64,000 bases of DNA from Amycolatopsis sp. GM8 (GCF_021653975.1 NZ_JAJKFK010000006.1:62001-126000), one strand, 5' to 3'; positions 43,373 through 53,386 are shown, counted from the stretch's first letter. The notes: generated by a model from the letters alone, not told the origin. A program made the numbers and translations.

Positions 43373-45628
43373 ATGACCGAAGTGCTGCCCAGCCGTACCA
43401 CGGAACCGGTCGAGCTCGCGATCGGCGGGATGACGTGTGCCGCCTGCGCGGCGCGGGTCGAACGCAAGCTGAACAAGCTCGACGGCGTCGCGGCCACCGT
43501 GAACTACGCCACCGAACACGCCACTGTGACGCTGACCGCACCGGTTCCGATGGCACGGCTGATCGCGCAGGTCGAGGGCGCGGGCTACACCGCGCGCGAG
43601 ATCGAGCGCGGCGACCGCGCGGACGGGCGGGACCGGCTCCGCTCGCTGTGGCGGCGGCTCGTGGTCGCCCTGCTGGCCGGGGTGCCGCTGGCCGATCTGT
43701 CGATCACCCTCGCGCTCGTGCCTTCGCTGCGTTTCCCGGGCTGGCAATGGGTTCTGCTCGCACTGACGCTGCCGGTCGTGACGTGGTGCGCCTGGCCATT
43801 CCACGCGAAGGCGCTGCGCGCGGCCCGGCACGGCACCGGTTCGATGGACACCCTCGTGTCGCTGGGCATCATCGCCGCCGCGGGCTGGTCGATCTACACG
43901 ATGTTCGGCCGTAGTGGCGGCGCGCACGCGCAGGGCGTGTGGGGGCTGATCCTGCAGCCCGCCGGATCGAGCTACCTCGATGTCGCCGCGGGCGTGACGA
44001 TCTTCGTGCTGGCCGGGCGGATGTTCGAGGCGCGCGCGAAGCACACCGCGGGCACCGCGTTGCGCGCACTGGCCGAGATGGGCGCCCGCGATGTCGTGGT
44101 GCTCGGCGACGACGGCGCCGAGCACCGGGTGCCGATCGCGCGGCTGCGGGTCGGTGACCGGTTCGTGGTCCGGCCCGGCGACACGGTGGCCACGGACGGT
44201 GTCGTGGTGTCGGGCGCGTGCGCGGTGGACACCAGCGCCATGACCGGAGAGTCCGTGCCGGTCGAGGTCATGGCCGGTGACGCGGTGGTCGGCGGCACGG
44301 TCGCGCTCGGCGGGCGGCTGGTGGTGCGGGCGGAGAAGGTCGGTGCGGACACGCAGCTGGCCCAGCTGGTGCGCCTGGTGGAACGGGCGCAGAGCGACAA
44401 GGCGGCGGTGCAGCGGCTGGCGGACCGGATCGCCGGGGTGTTCGTGCCGGTCGTGATCGCGCTGGCGGTGGCGACCCTGGGCGGCTGGCTGCTCGGCGGT
44501 GTCCCGGTCGAGCGGGCCGTCAGCTGCGGGCTGGCCGTGCTGATCATCGCCTGCCCGTGCGCGCTGGGCCTGGCCACGCCCACCGCGCTGCTGGTCGCCT
44601 CCGGCCGCGGCGCCCAGCTGGGCGTGTTCATCAAGGGACATCAGGCGCTGGAATCGGCGCGCGCCATCGACACGGTCGTGCTGGACAAGACCGGAACCGT
44701 GACCACCGGCCGGATGGCGGTGGCCGGGATCCAGGTCGCGGACGGGGTTTCCCGGGCCACCGTGCTCGGCCACGCCGGCGCGGTGGAGAACGCGTCCGAA
44801 CACGGTGTGGCCCGCGCGATCGCCGACCTGGCCCGTGCGGAACTGGGCACGCTCGCCGACGTCGAGGATTTCCGGGCGCTGTCCGGTCTCGGCGTGCGGG
44901 GCCGTGTCGGCGGGCAGGAGGTGCGGGTGGGCACCGTCCGGCTGATGCGGGCGGAGGGGGTCGCGATCCCGGACGCGCTCGAGCAGACCCGCGCGGATTG
45001 GGAGGCGCGGGGCCGCACGACGGTCGCGGTGGCGATCGGCGACGAGGTCGCCGGGGTGCTCGCGCTGGCCGACACCGTCCGGCCGGGTGCCGCGGACGCC
45101 GTGGCGGAGTTGCACGCACTCGGCCTGCGCACGGTGATGCTGACCGGTGACAACGCGGCCACCGCCCGTGCCGTGGCCGCCGAGATCGGCATCGGCGAGG
45201 TGATCGCGGAGGTGCTGCCTGCCGACAAGGCGGATGTGATCGCCCGGCTGCGGGCGGACGGCCGCACCGTCGCGATGGTCGGCGACGGCGTCAACGACGG
45301 TCCCGCACTGGCCGGCGCGGACCTCGGGATGGCGCTGGTGACCGGGACCGATGTCGCCGTGGGCGCCTGCGACCTGATCCTGATGCGCACGGATCTCGCC
45401 GTGGTGCCCGCCGCCGTGCGGCTGGCTCGCGCCACGCTCAAGACGATCCGCGGCAACCTGCGGTGGGCCTTCGGGTACAACATCGCCGCGCTGCCGCTGG
45501 CCGCGGCCGGCCTGCTCAACCCGCTCATCGCGGCGGCCGCGATGGCCCTGTCGTCGCTGTTCGTGGTGTCCAACAGCCTGCGGCTGCGCCACTTCGAGCA
45601 CTCCGGCGAGGCCCGGGCGCGCGGCTGA
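43373..45628 (+). CDS. Copper-translocating P1B-type ATPase (CtpA/CtpB-like)
   Basis: A 751-residue P-type ATPase. An N-terminal heavy-metal domain has GMTCAAC (19-25). TGES (291-294), the membrane CPC (394-396, IIACPCALG), D438 in DKTGT and GDGVNDGPALAGAD follow in order. CPC plus the MTCAAC domain indicates Cu(+) (P1B-1). ATG 43373 is chosen; the frame opens further upstream. The C-terminal MxxSS motif region (NSLRLRHF) is normal. In M. tuberculosis, SigC controls a copper ATPase, which fits the neighbourhood. Confidence 0.95.
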   Translation: MTEVLPSRTTEPVELAIGGMTCAACAARVERKLNKLDGVAATVNYATEHATVTLTAPVPMARLIAQVEGAGYTAREIERGDRADGRDRLRSLWRRLVVALLAGVPLADLSITLALVPSLRFPGWQWVLLALTLPVVTWCAWPFHAKALRAARHGTGSMDTLVSLGIIAAAGWSIYTMFGRSGGAHAQGVWGLILQPAGSSYLDVAAGVTIFVLAGRMFEARAKHTAGTALRALAEMGARDVVVLGDDGAEHRVPIARLRVGDRFVVRPGDTVATDGVVVSGACAVDTSAMTGESVPVEVMAGDAVVGGTVALGGRLVVRAEKVGADTQLAQLVRLVERAQSDKAAVQRLADRIAGVFVPVVIALAVATLGGWLLGGVPVERAVSCGLAVLIIACPCALGLATPTALLVASGRGAQLGVFIKGHQALESARAIDTVVLDKTGTVTTGRMAVAGIQVADGVSRATVLGHAGAVENASEHGVARAIADLARAELGTLADVEDFRALSGLGVRGRVGGQEVRVGTVRLMRAEGVAIPDALEQTRADWEARGRTTVAVAIGDEVAGVLALADTVRPGAADAVAELHALGLRTVMLTGDNAATARAVAAEIGIGEVIAEVLPADKADVIARLRADGRTVAMVGDGVNDGPALAGADLGMALVTGTDVAVGACDLILMRTDLAVVPAAVRLARATLKTIRGNLRWAFGYNIAALPLAAAGLLNPLIAAAAMALSSLFVVSNSLRLRHFEHSGEARARG

Positions 45629-45824
45629 GCCCACGTGCGGCAGGTCGCTGACCCGGTGGTGCAGGGTGTCGATCCTGACGCACACCGTGTCGCGCCAGCT
45701 CGGCCGCAGGCCGGGCCGGTTGAAGATCACCGCCGGACGCGGTGTCCGCCGGTGTGGTGGTGGCCGGTATTTCCCGCAGGTCATGTGGAGCGCCGGTCGG
45801 TTTCCGGCATCCGGGCGGAACGGC

Positions 45825-46697
45825 TCAGGCTCCTTGTGCGATGGCGATTTCCGGGTCCGCCGAGAGCAGGCCGCGGAGTGATCGGATGGCGTGTCCGGAC
45901 ACGAAGGGGTCGAGCCCTTGGCGGCGCCAGGCGGTGAGCGGAAGTGGCTCGGGGAGGGGAAGGTCGCCGCGGGGGATGAGGCCTTCCGGGGTTTGGCCGA
46001 GGGTCGCGAGCAGGGCGACGCCCAGGCCCGCGGCCGCGGCGGCGTGCACGCCGGCGAGTTGGTTGGCTTCGGCGCCGATCTCGGCCGGGATTCCGTGGCC
46101 TGCCAGGGTTTCCAGCGCGCTGGTGCGGAGCGCGCACGGGCTGTCGAAGGCGACGAGCGGCACCGGCCCCGTGGGCCGTGTCCATCCCGGCGCCGAGTAC
46201 CACGTCAGTTCGAGATCGCCGACAGGGGTCGCTCGCGGATCGTCGGTCGCGCCGGGTAGCAGTGCGAGATCGAGCCTTCCCGTAGCAAGGGCTTCCCGAA
46301 GCGCGGTGCCGCGATCGAGGCGGTACCGGACGCGATGGTCGGGCAGTGCGGTGCCGAGGGTGGCGCTCAGGTGGGGGAGAAGCTGCGCCGCGGCGTGTTC
46401 GGTGGAGCCGATCACGATCGTTTCCTCGTTTTCGACGCCGAAACTGCGGAGCGCCTCGTCATGCAGGGCGAGGATCCGCCGGGCGTAGCCGAGCAGCTGT
46501 TCGCCGGCGGGGGTGAACCGTGACCGGCGGCCGTCCCGGGCGACCAGGCGCCGCCCGGTCGCCGCTTCGAGCTTGCGTGTGTGCTGGCTCACGGCGGCCT
46601 GGCTGAGGTGGAGATACGTCGCGGCGCGCTGGAAACCGCCGCGATCGGCCACTGCCACGAAACTGCGCAGCGGCACGATATCCAGTATCTGGTCCAT
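45825..46697 (-). CDS. LysR family regulator
   Basis: A 290-residue LysR protein: N-terminal winged helix (RSFVAVADRGGFQRAATYLHLSQAAVSQHTRKLEAATGRRL, landmarks S-Q-A-A-V-S-Q) and an effector domain with the usual RLDLALLPG and LVAFDSP. I start it at ATG 46697; an in-frame ATG nine codons upstream is possible. It is divergent from the monooxygenase operon and probably controls it. The 196 bases between the ATPase stop and this gene (45629-45824) show nothing I can identify. Confidence 0.9.
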   Translation of the reverse strand: MDQILDIVPLRSFVAVADRGGFQRAATYLHLSQAAVSQHTRKLEAATGRRLVARDGRRSRFTPAGEQLLGYARRILALHDEALRSFGVENEETIVIGSTEHAAAQLLPHLSATLGTALPDHRVRYRLDRGTALREALATGRLDLALLPGATDDPRATPVGDLELTWYSAPGWTRPTGPVPLVAFDSPCALRTSALETLAGHGIPAEIGAEANQLAGVHAAAAAGLGVALLATLGQTPEGLIPRGDLPLPEPLPLTAWRRQGLDPFVSGHAIRSLRGLLSADPEIAIAQGA

Positions 46698-46721
46698 GCC
46701 CCGGAAAGCTACGGGAGCATT

Positions 46722-46760
46722 CATCGTGGACGGTAATGCATCCGCATCGTGAAACATCGT
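46722..46760. promoter_or_regulatory. CATCGT repeats in the LysR/monooxygenase divergent promoter
   Basis: CATCGT occurs at 46722-46727, 46745-46750 and 46755-46760, the first and third extended as CATCGTGGAC and CATCGTTGGAC. They lie 25-63 bases before the LysR start. Half-site repeats of this kind could be a LysR binding region; the match to the T-N11-A rule is only loose. Confidence 0.3.
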
Positions 46761-46952
46761 TGGACATGGTTCGCGCCCACCCTGCATGCTCAGGGACATG
46801 AAGCGGTCTGCCGGCATCACGCGCTTGTCCCTGACAAGCCGCCGCTGGCTCGACCACGCCCGCTGCGGCACCGCGATCTGTCCGGCCGCCTGACTCCAGC
46901 GCGCCCCTTTTCTCCCAACTTCTTCCGTCGGCACGGAAAGAAACGGATCATC

Positions 46953-48296
46953 ATGTCCCGTCGCACTCTCAAGCTGGGCGCCGTCCTGCTCGGCGTCGGT
47001 GGACCCGGCCAGCACGGCACCTGGCTCGACCCCGGGATCCCGGCCGACGCCAGCGTGGACATCCGCTGGTACATCGCGCGTGCGCGACAGGCGGAAGCGG
47101 CGAAGTTCGACCTCGTGTTCATCGTCGACAGCCAGTTCATCACCGAGAACTCGCCGAACCACTACCTGAGCCGGCTGGAACCGCTGACCCTGCTGTCCGC
47201 GGTCGCCGTGCACACCAGCAACATCGGCCTCGTCGGCACGATCACGACCTCGTACAACGAACCGTTCAACGTGGCCCGCCGCCTGTCCTCACTGGATCAC
47301 ATCAGCTCGGGCCGTGCCGGCTGGAACGTGGTGACCAGCGGCGACGCGGGCACCGCCGGCAACTACAGCCGCGACGAGCACTACGACTACGCCACCCGCT
47401 ACGGGCGCGCGCTGGAGCACATCCGCGTCGCGCAGGGGCTGTGGGATTCCTACGAGTCCGATGCCTTCCCACGGGACAAGGAATCCGGCGTGTTCTTCGA
47501 CGCCACCAAACAGCACCGGCTCGACCACAAGGGCGAGTACTTCTCGGTGGTCGGCCCGCTCAATCTTGAGCGTTCACCGCAAGGACAGCCGGTCATCTTC
47601 CAGGCCGGCGACTCCGAAGAGGGCCGCGATCTCGGTGCCACAGTCGGGGAAGTGATCTTCACTCACGCCGCGACGCTGGCGCAGGCACGGGCCTTCCGCA
47701 CCGAGATGCGGGAACGGGCCGCGGCCAAGGGGCGCGACCCGGAAACAGTGCTGACCCTGCCCGGGATCCACGTCGTCATCGCCGGCACCGACGACGCGGC
47801 CAGGGCGAAAGAGGACGCACTGCTGGGCACCAAGAGTTTCGATCGCGCGCTCAAGGAACTCGGTCGTCCCTTCGGCTGGCACGATTTCACCCAGCACGAC
47901 CTGGACGCGCCGTTCCCGGACATCGGCGACGCGGGGCAGCGAAGCTTCCGGACCCAGGCGAACGCCATCAAGAAACTCGCGCGGGACAACGATTTCACCC
48001 TGCGCCAGGTGGTCGAGCACCTCACCGGCTCGGCACGGTCGCCGTTCGTCGGATCGCCCGAGACCGTCGCGGACACCATCCAGTACTGGTTCGACGAAGG
48101 CGGCTTCGACGGCATCAACATCACCGTCAACGCCCCGGCCGAGTTCGCGCTGTTCACCGATCGCGTGCTGCCCATCCTGCGCGAGCGCGGCGTGGTCCGG
48201 TCCGAGTACGAGTCGACCACATTGCGCGGCAACCTCGGCCTGCCGGTCCCCGAGAACCGCCACACCGCCGCGCGCCTGTCCGTCCCCGCTTCCTGA
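46953..48296 (+). CDS. NtaA/SnaA/DszA-type FMN-dependent monooxygenase
   Basis: A 447-residue luciferase-like monooxygenase of the nitrilotriacetate monooxygenase component A family. Landmarks are GGPGQHGTWLDP, FIVDSQFITENSP, LSRLEPLTLLSAVAVHT, SLDHISSGRAGWNVVTS and NYSRDEHYDYATRYGRALE. The start is ATG 46953, with CGGA seven bases upstream. Such enzymes use reduced FMN supplied by a separate reductase, which I do not see nearby. They oxygenate chelators, thiophene sulfones, or other compounds with C-N or C-S bonds. It leads the operon and is paralogous to the gene at 53399-54739. Confidence 0.9.
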   Translation: MSRRTLKLGAVLLGVGGPGQHGTWLDPGIPADASVDIRWYIARARQAEAAKFDLVFIVDSQFITENSPNHYLSRLEPLTLLSAVAVHTSNIGLVGTITTSYNEPFNVARRLSSLDHISSGRAGWNVVTSGDAGTAGNYSRDEHYDYATRYGRALEHIRVAQGLWDSYESDAFPRDKESGVFFDATKQHRLDHKGEYFSVVGPLNLERSPQGQPVIFQAGDSEEGRDLGATVGEVIFTHAATLAQARAFRTEMRERAAAKGRDPETVLTLPGIHVVIAGTDDAARAKEDALLGTKSFDRALKELGRPFGWHDFTQHDLDAPFPDIGDAGQRSFRTQANAIKKLARDNDFTLRQVVEHLTGSARSPFVGSPETVADTIQYWFDEGGFDGINITVNAPAEFALFTDRVLPILRERGVVRSEYESTTLRGNLGLPVPENRHTAARLSVPAS

Positions 48297-48317
48297 CCCG
48301 CCAGAGAAAGACAGAAC

Positions 48318-49838
48318 ATGTTCCTGCGCAACAGAATCCGCTCCGCCCTCGGGGTCGTCCTGGTCGCGGCGCTCGCCGCGGTGCTCAGCGCCTGCGGTAG
48401 TGGCGGGGCGTCCACTTCGGGTGGCGCCACGCTCAAATGGGCCAGTTCCTATTTCCCGACGCATTGGGATCCCGTGGTTTCGGGCAGCGGCGCCCAGTTC
48501 CGGGAACTGGCACTCGTCTACGCCTCGCTGACCCGGACCGACGACCAGGGCCGCGCCGTGCCCGACCTCGCGCAGAGCTGGGACTACAACAGCACGGGCG
48601 ACCAGGTGACCTTCCACATCCGGCCGGGACTGAAGTTCAGCGACGGCGAACCGGTCGACGCGGCGGCGGTCAAGGCGGCCATCGACCGGGCCAAGAGCCA
48701 GAAGAACTCCGCACTGTTCGGCGATCTCACGTCCATCAAGTCGGTCACCGCGAACGGTCTGGACGCGGTGGTCCAGCTGACCCAGGTCGACCACCAGATC
48801 CCGCAGTTGCTCGGCGAACGGGTACTGCAGATCGCCAGCCCCAAGGCCGCGCAGGACCCGGCGAAGCTCGACCAGGCCCCGATCGGCGCGGGCCCGTTCG
48901 TCGTCACCCAGCTGATCCCGGGCACCAAGGTCGTGCTCAAGAAGAACCCCGACTATTGGGATGCCAAGAACATCCACATCGACAATGTCGAGCTGACGTC
49001 CGCGCCCGACGCGTCGGCTGTCGTGTCGAGCCTGCAGACCGGGGTCTACAACTTCGCGGACATTCCGCCGAGCCAGGCCGATGCCGCGAAGAAGGCCGGT
49101 CTCGACGTGTTCGTCCAGCCCGGTTTCAACGCGTCCAACATCAGTCTGAACATCAACAAAGCACCGTTCAACAATGACAAGGTCGTCGACGCCGTGCGGT
49201 ACGCGACCAACCGGCAGGAGTTCGTGGACAAGCTGACCTTCGGCTACGGCTCGGCCACGGACCAGCCGTTCCCGGAGGGTTACGTCGCCTACGACCCGGA
49301 GTCGAAGAACCGCTATCCCTACGATCCGGCGAAGTCCCGGCAGCTGCTCGCCGAGGCCGGATACAAGCCCGGGGACATCAAGCTCGATCTCGTCATCCCC
49401 ACCGCCGATCCCGCCGCGGAGATCGTCCAGTCCCAGCTGGCGGCCGTCGGCATCACCGTCGACATCAAGGTCAACAAGAACTGGGCGACCCCGTTCTTCG
49501 CCAAGGACCTGACGTTTTCGTTGTACGGCACCACCGGCCGCGACTCCGCGCTGCAGACATTGACCGCCCACTTCGGACCCAATGGCCCGCTCAATCTGAG
49601 CACCCCGTACGAGCCGGCCGGTTTCGAGGACGCGGCGGCGAAGGTCCGGCAGACCCCGCTGGACGCGCCCGACTACCCGCAGGTGCTGCAAGCCGCCACG
49701 AGGGTGGGCCTGCAGAGCAAGGCGCTGGTGTTCACCTATTCCCAGCCGAACCTGGTCGCCAAGAGCAAGTCGATCTCGGACCTGCCGAAGAACCCGGCGC
49801 ATATCGACTGGACGGGTGTGACGATCGGTGGCCGGTGA
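48318..49838 (+). CDS. ABC transporter substrate-binding lipoprotein (family 5)
   Basis: A 506-residue lipoprotein with lipobox LSAC (C26) after a clear N-terminal hydrophobic stretch. Mature-protein landmarks include VTFHIRPGLKFSDGEPVDAAAVKAAIDR and GPFVVTQLIPGTKVVLKKN, as in peptide/nickel-binding proteins of family 5. It is the first gene of the importer inside the monooxygenase operon. Its role is to capture the substrate that the flanking monooxygenases oxidise (inference). Confidence 0.9.
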   Translation: MFLRNRIRSALGVVLVAALAAVLSACGSGGASTSGGATLKWASSYFPTHWDPVVSGSGAQFRELALVYASLTRTDDQGRAVPDLAQSWDYNSTGDQVTFHIRPGLKFSDGEPVDAAAVKAAIDRAKSQKNSALFGDLTSIKSVTANGLDAVVQLTQVDHQIPQLLGERVLQIASPKAAQDPAKLDQAPIGAGPFVVTQLIPGTKVVLKKNPDYWDAKNIHIDNVELTSAPDASAVVSSLQTGVYNFADIPPSQADAAKKAGLDVFVQPGFNASNISLNINKAPFNNDKVVDAVRYATNRQEFVDKLTFGYGSATDQPFPEGYVAYDPESKNRYPYDPAKSRQLLAEAGYKPGDIKLDLVIPTADPAAEIVQSQLAAVGITVDIKVNKNWATPFFAKDLTFSLYGTTGRDSALQTLTAHFGPNGPLNLSTPYEPAGFEDAAAKVRQTPLDAPDYPQVLQAATRVGLQSKALVFTYSQPNLVAKSKSISDLPKNPAHIDWTGVTIGGR

Positions 49839-50844
49839 GGTTTTCGTCTCCGCCCGCCCGGTGTTCCTGACCCGGGCGCGCCGCACCGGTGGCCAGGTCC
49901 TGGTGACGCTGGCGCGCTCGGTCGCGATCTTCGTGCCGGTGTTCGTCGTGGGCACCTTCGTGACGTTCGCGCTGCGCGGCCTGAGCGGGCTCAGCCCCGC
50001 GCGGTTCCAGCTGGGCGAGGACGCGACACCGGAGGCGATCCACCAGCTCGAAAGTTCGTGGGGCCTGGACCGGCCGTTCCTGGCGCAGTACTGGAGCTGG
50101 TTCACCGGTGTGCTGCACGGAAACCTCGGCACCAGCTGGTCCAACGGCGCCGACGTCGCCACCCTGATCGGCCTCGGGCTCGGGGTGAGCCTGTCGGTGG
50201 CGCTGCTCGCGCTGGTCATCGGCGTGGTGGCGGGCTTCGCGCTCGGCACCCTGGCCGCGCTGCGCCGCACGACGTGGATCGACCGCGCGATCACCGGTTT
50301 CGTCACCGTCATCTCCACGATGCCGGCGTTCGTGGTCGGCATCGTGCTGGTGGAGATCTTCGCGGTCGGGCTCGGCTGGTTGCCCTCGGCGGGCTACGTG
50401 CCGGTGGCGGACGGGGCCGGCCCGTGGCTGGCCCACATCATCCTGCCGGCGCTGGCGCTGAGCGTCGACATCGTGGCCGATGTGGCGCGGCAGCTGCGTA
50501 CCGGATTGGTCAGTGCGTACCGGGAGAACTACGTGATCGGCGCTCGAGTGCGCGGCCTGAGCCCTCGCCGGATCTTCTTCCGGCACGTGCTGCGCAACGG
50601 TCTCGGACCGGCATTGGCGACGCTCGGGTTCCGGTTCCCGATCCTGATAGGACAGTCAGTGGTCGCGGAGTGGATCTTCGGTCTGCAGGGCTTCGGCCGG
50701 TTCGCCAATGACGCCGCGCAGGCCGGCGACGTCCCGGAGGTGCAGGGCGTGCTCGTGGTGTCGGTCGTGATGGTGGTGGTCTTCAACCTGATCGTGAACA
50801 TCGTCCTCGGCCGGGTCGCGCCGGCCTCGCGCAGGGGAGTGTGA
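49828..50844 (+). CDS. ABC transporter permease (DppB-like)
   Basis: A 338-residue permease starting with GTG and overlapping the preceding gene by 11 bases. The extracellular motif SWGLDRPFLAQYWSWFTGVLHGNLGTSW and the EAA loop ENYVIGARVRGLSPRRIFFRHVLRN identify the DppB/NikB type. Six hydrophobic helices. Confidence 0.95.
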   Translation: MAGEVFVSARPVFLTRARRTGGQVLVTLARSVAIFVPVFVVGTFVTFALRGLSGLSPARFQLGEDATPEAIHQLESSWGLDRPFLAQYWSWFTGVLHGNLGTSWSNGADVATLIGLGLGVSLSVALLALVIGVVAGFALGTLAALRRTTWIDRAITGFVTVISTMPAFVVGIVLVEIFAVGLGWLPSAGYVPVADGAGPWLAHIILPALALSVDIVADVARQLRTGLVSAYRENYVIGARVRGLSPRRIFFRHVLRNGLGPALATLGFRFPILIGQSVVAEWIFGLQGFGRFANDAAQAGDVPEVQGVLVVSVVMVVVFNLIVNIVLGRVAPASRRGV

Positions 50845-50847
50845 GAC

Positions 50848-51720
50848 GTGCTACGCGGGATCTTCGCGCTCGTTTCGGGGCGGGTGGCGGTCGTCATCCT
50901 CACGGTCATCGCGTTGCTGGCGATCTTCGGGCCGCTGCTCGCGCCGCACGATCCGCTGGCCACGAGCACCGACCTGCTGGCCGGGCCGTCGGCGGATCAC
51001 TTGCTGGGTACGGACAATCTCGGCCGGGACGTGTTCAGCCGGTTGCTGGAGGGCTCCCGGATCAGCATCCTCGGTTCGCTCGAGGTCGCCGCGACGGCGC
51101 TGGTGGTGGGCGCGATCCCGGGCATCCTGTCGGTGTATCTGGGCCGGGCGTTCGAATGGCTGACGCTGCGGCTCGCCGACACGCTCGTCGCGCTGCCGTT
51201 CCTGCTGTTCGCGGTCGCGGTGACGGCGTTGCTGGGCAACGGGATCACGCAGGCGATGCTCGTGACGGGCGTGCTCGTGTCGCCGCTGTTCTACCGGGTG
51301 GGCCGGGCGGCGACGATGTCGGTCGCGCGATCGCAGTACGTGGAGGCGGCGCTGATCTCCGGTGCCTCGCTGGGCTGGATCGTCCGGCGGCACGTGTGGG
51401 CCAAGGTGCTGCCGCCCATCACAGTGACACTCGCCTACATCGTCGGGATCGGCTTCATCGTCGTGTCCAGCCTGAGTTTTCTCGGGATCGGGGTGCAGCC
51501 ACCGGCCCCGACGTGGGGCGGCCTGCTCGCGTCCGATCTCGGTTTCCTCAGCTACCAGCCCTGGGCCCCGTTCGTGCCCGCGTTGCTGATCATGCTCACG
51601 GTGTGGGCGTGCAACCTGCTCGCCGACGCCATCCGTGACGTGTCGGGCGAGGCGGGACGGGCCCTGATCAACGCCCGGAAGGTCCGGGCCAACCAGGTCG
51701 CCACCGGAGGTGCCGCATGA
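50848..51720 (+). CDS. ABC transporter permease (DppC-like)
   Basis: A 290-residue permease starting at GTG 50848 with GGGGAG upstream. The motif LLGTDNLGRDVFSRLLEGSRIS near residue 51 and EAA loop SQYVEAALISGASLGWIVRRHVWAKV are diagnostic for DppC/NikC. Its stop overlaps the first ATPase gene by ATGA. Confidence 0.95.
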   Translation: MLRGIFALVSGRVAVVILTVIALLAIFGPLLAPHDPLATSTDLLAGPSADHLLGTDNLGRDVFSRLLEGSRISILGSLEVAATALVVGAIPGILSVYLGRAFEWLTLRLADTLVALPFLLFAVAVTALLGNGITQAMLVTGVLVSPLFYRVGRAATMSVARSQYVEAALISGASLGWIVRRHVWAKVLPPITVTLAYIVGIGFIVVSSLSFLGIGVQPPAPTWGGLLASDLGFLSYQPWAPFVPALLIMLTVWACNLLADAIRDVSGEAGRALINARKVRANQVATGGAA

Positions 51721-52574
51721 CCAGTCTCGCCGAAAGCCCCACGGTCACCAATGTCGCCGACCCGGTACTCGCCGTGCGCGATATCCATGTCTCCAATCAG
51801 GTGGACGGCCGCGAGATCGTGCGGGGGGTGAGTTTCGAGCTCACCCCGGGCAAGGTAGTCGGCATCGTGGGGGAGTCGGGCAGCGGCAAGACCATCACCT
51901 GCCGGGCCGCACTGGGCATCCTGCCCGAGCATTTCGCGATCTCCGGTGGCACCGTGCACATCCTCGGCCAGGACATCGCGACCCTCACACCGGCACGGTG
52001 GACCGCGCTGCGTGGCTCGTCGATCAGCGCCGTGTTCCAGGATCCCGCGTCCTATCTGAACCCTTCGATCCCAGTGGGACCGCAGATCGCGGAGGTCATC
52101 CGGGTGAAGAAGCGGCTCGGGCGCCGCGAGGCCCGCCGCCGCGCGCTCGACCTGCTCGCGGCGGTGCACCTGCGCGACCCCGCGCTGGTCTACACGCAGT
52201 ACACGTTCGAGCTGTCCGGCGGGATGCTCCAGCGGATCCTGATCGCGGCCGCGATCGCCGCGGACCCGCGGGTGCTCATCGCGGACGAGGCGACGACCGC
52301 GCTCGACGTGACGGTGCAGGCGGAGATCCTCGACCTGCTCGCGGACCTGCGAGAGAGCACCGGCCTCGCGCTGGTGGTGGTGTCACACGACCTCGCCGTG
52401 GTCGCGCAGTTGTGCGACGAGGTGCTGGTCATGCGGGAGGGCGAGGTGGTCGAACAGGGCCCCACGAGCCAGGTCCTCTACCACGCCGAGCACCCCTATA
52501 CGCGGCTGCTCATCGGCGAACACGAGCAGTACGGCCTGGACGCCTTCCTCGACCGGACGGAGCCGGGGCGATGA
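51717..52574 (+). CDS. ABC transporter ATPase (DppD-like)
   Basis: A 285-residue ATPase with Walker A GESGSGKTI, FQDPASYLNPS Q-loop, LSGGMLQR signature (usual M-R-Q-R changed to M-L-Q-R), ADEATTALDVT Walker B and SHDLAVV switch. It lacks the C-terminal cysteine-rich OppD extension. ATGA overlaps join it to both neighbours. Confidence 0.95.
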   Translation: MTSLAESPTVTNVADPVLAVRDIHVSNQVDGREIVRGVSFELTPGKVVGIVGESGSGKTITCRAALGILPEHFAISGGTVHILGQDIATLTPARWTALRGSSISAVFQDPASYLNPSIPVGPQIAEVIRVKKRLGRREARRRALDLLAAVHLRDPALVYTQYTFELSGGMLQRILIAAAIAADPRVLIADEATTALDVTVQAEILDLLADLRESTGLALVVVSHDLAVVAQLCDEVLVMREGEVVEQGPTSQVLYHAEHPYTRLLIGEHEQYGLDAFLDRTEPGR

Positions 52575-53386
52575 TCCTCGAGATCAGTGACCTTGATGTC
52601 CACTATGGACGGCGAAGGCGGCGGCGCCGGGCGCTTTCCGGTGCGTCGCTGACGGTTTCGCCGGGCGAGATCGTCGGTCTCATCGGCGAGACCGGTTCTG
52701 GCAAGTCCACGCTGGCCCGTGCGGTGCTCGGGCTGGTGCGTGCCTCGTCGGGCCGGATCGTGGTCGACGGCGAGGACGTCACCGGGTACCGCGACCGGCA
52801 GTGGCGGGCCCTGCGCCGCCGCGGCGTGGTCCAGTACGTGTTCCAGGATCCCTTGCGCAGCCTCGATCCTGATCTGTCCATCATGGACTCACTCGTCGAA
52901 CCACTGCTGGTGCGTGGGAGCTCCCGCGCCGACGCCGCCGGACGGGCCCGCGGCTACCTGTCGCGGGTCCGGCTCGACGAGGAACTGCTCGAACGCCTGC
53001 CCGGCGAACTGTCCGGCGGGCAACGCCAGCGGGTCGCCGTCGCTCGCGCGCTCGTCACCGAACCGAAACTGGTGATCCTCGACGAGCCGGTCAGTGCCCT
53101 GGACTCGGCCAACCGGGTGCAGATCCTCGAGATCGTCAAGGACCTGCGCGCGGCGGGCGTCGCCTTCGTGTTCATCTCGCACGACCTCGGCTCGGTGGCC
53201 GGGCTCGCGGATCGCATCGCGGTGCTCTACCAGGGCGAACTGGTCGAGGCCGGACCGGCGCGCGACGTCGTCACCAATCCCCGGCACACCTACACCCGCC
53301 TGCTCATCAGCTCCGCGCCGACGCTGCGCACGGCCTCCGCCGGCCGTGCGGAGCGCGCGGCGCTGCGTTCGCATCTGGCCGCCTGA
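52571..53386 (+). CDS. ABC transporter ATPase (DppF-like)
   Basis: A 271-residue ATPase with Walker A GETGSGKST, FQDPLRSLDPD, LSGGQRQR signature, LDEPVSALD and SHDLGSV. Start ATG 52571 overlaps the preceding stop (ATGA). With the preceding four genes it completes a family-5 peptide/nickel-type importer. Confidence 0.95.
   Translation: MILEISDLDVHYGRRRRRRRALSGASLTVSPGEIVGLIGETGSGKSTLARAVLGLVRASSGRIVVDGEDVTGYRDRQWRALRRRGVVQYVFQDPLRSLDPDLSIMDSLVEPLLVRGSSRADAAGRARGYLSRVRLDEELLERLPGELSGGQRQRVAVARALVTEPKLVILDEPVSALDSANRVQILEIVKDLRAAGVAFVFISHDLGSVAGLADRIAVLYQGELVEAGPARDVVTNPRHTYTRLLISSAPTLRTASAGRAERAALRSHLAA

Noticed and set aside
43232..45784. 850-codon minus-strand frame across the copper ATPase
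   Set aside because: Antisense shadow of the ATPase gene, with low-complexity Arg/Gly/His-rich composition and no domain.
45629..45824. Possible short gene between the copper ATPase and LysR genes
   Set aside because: No start with a ribosome site and no family likeness in any frame.
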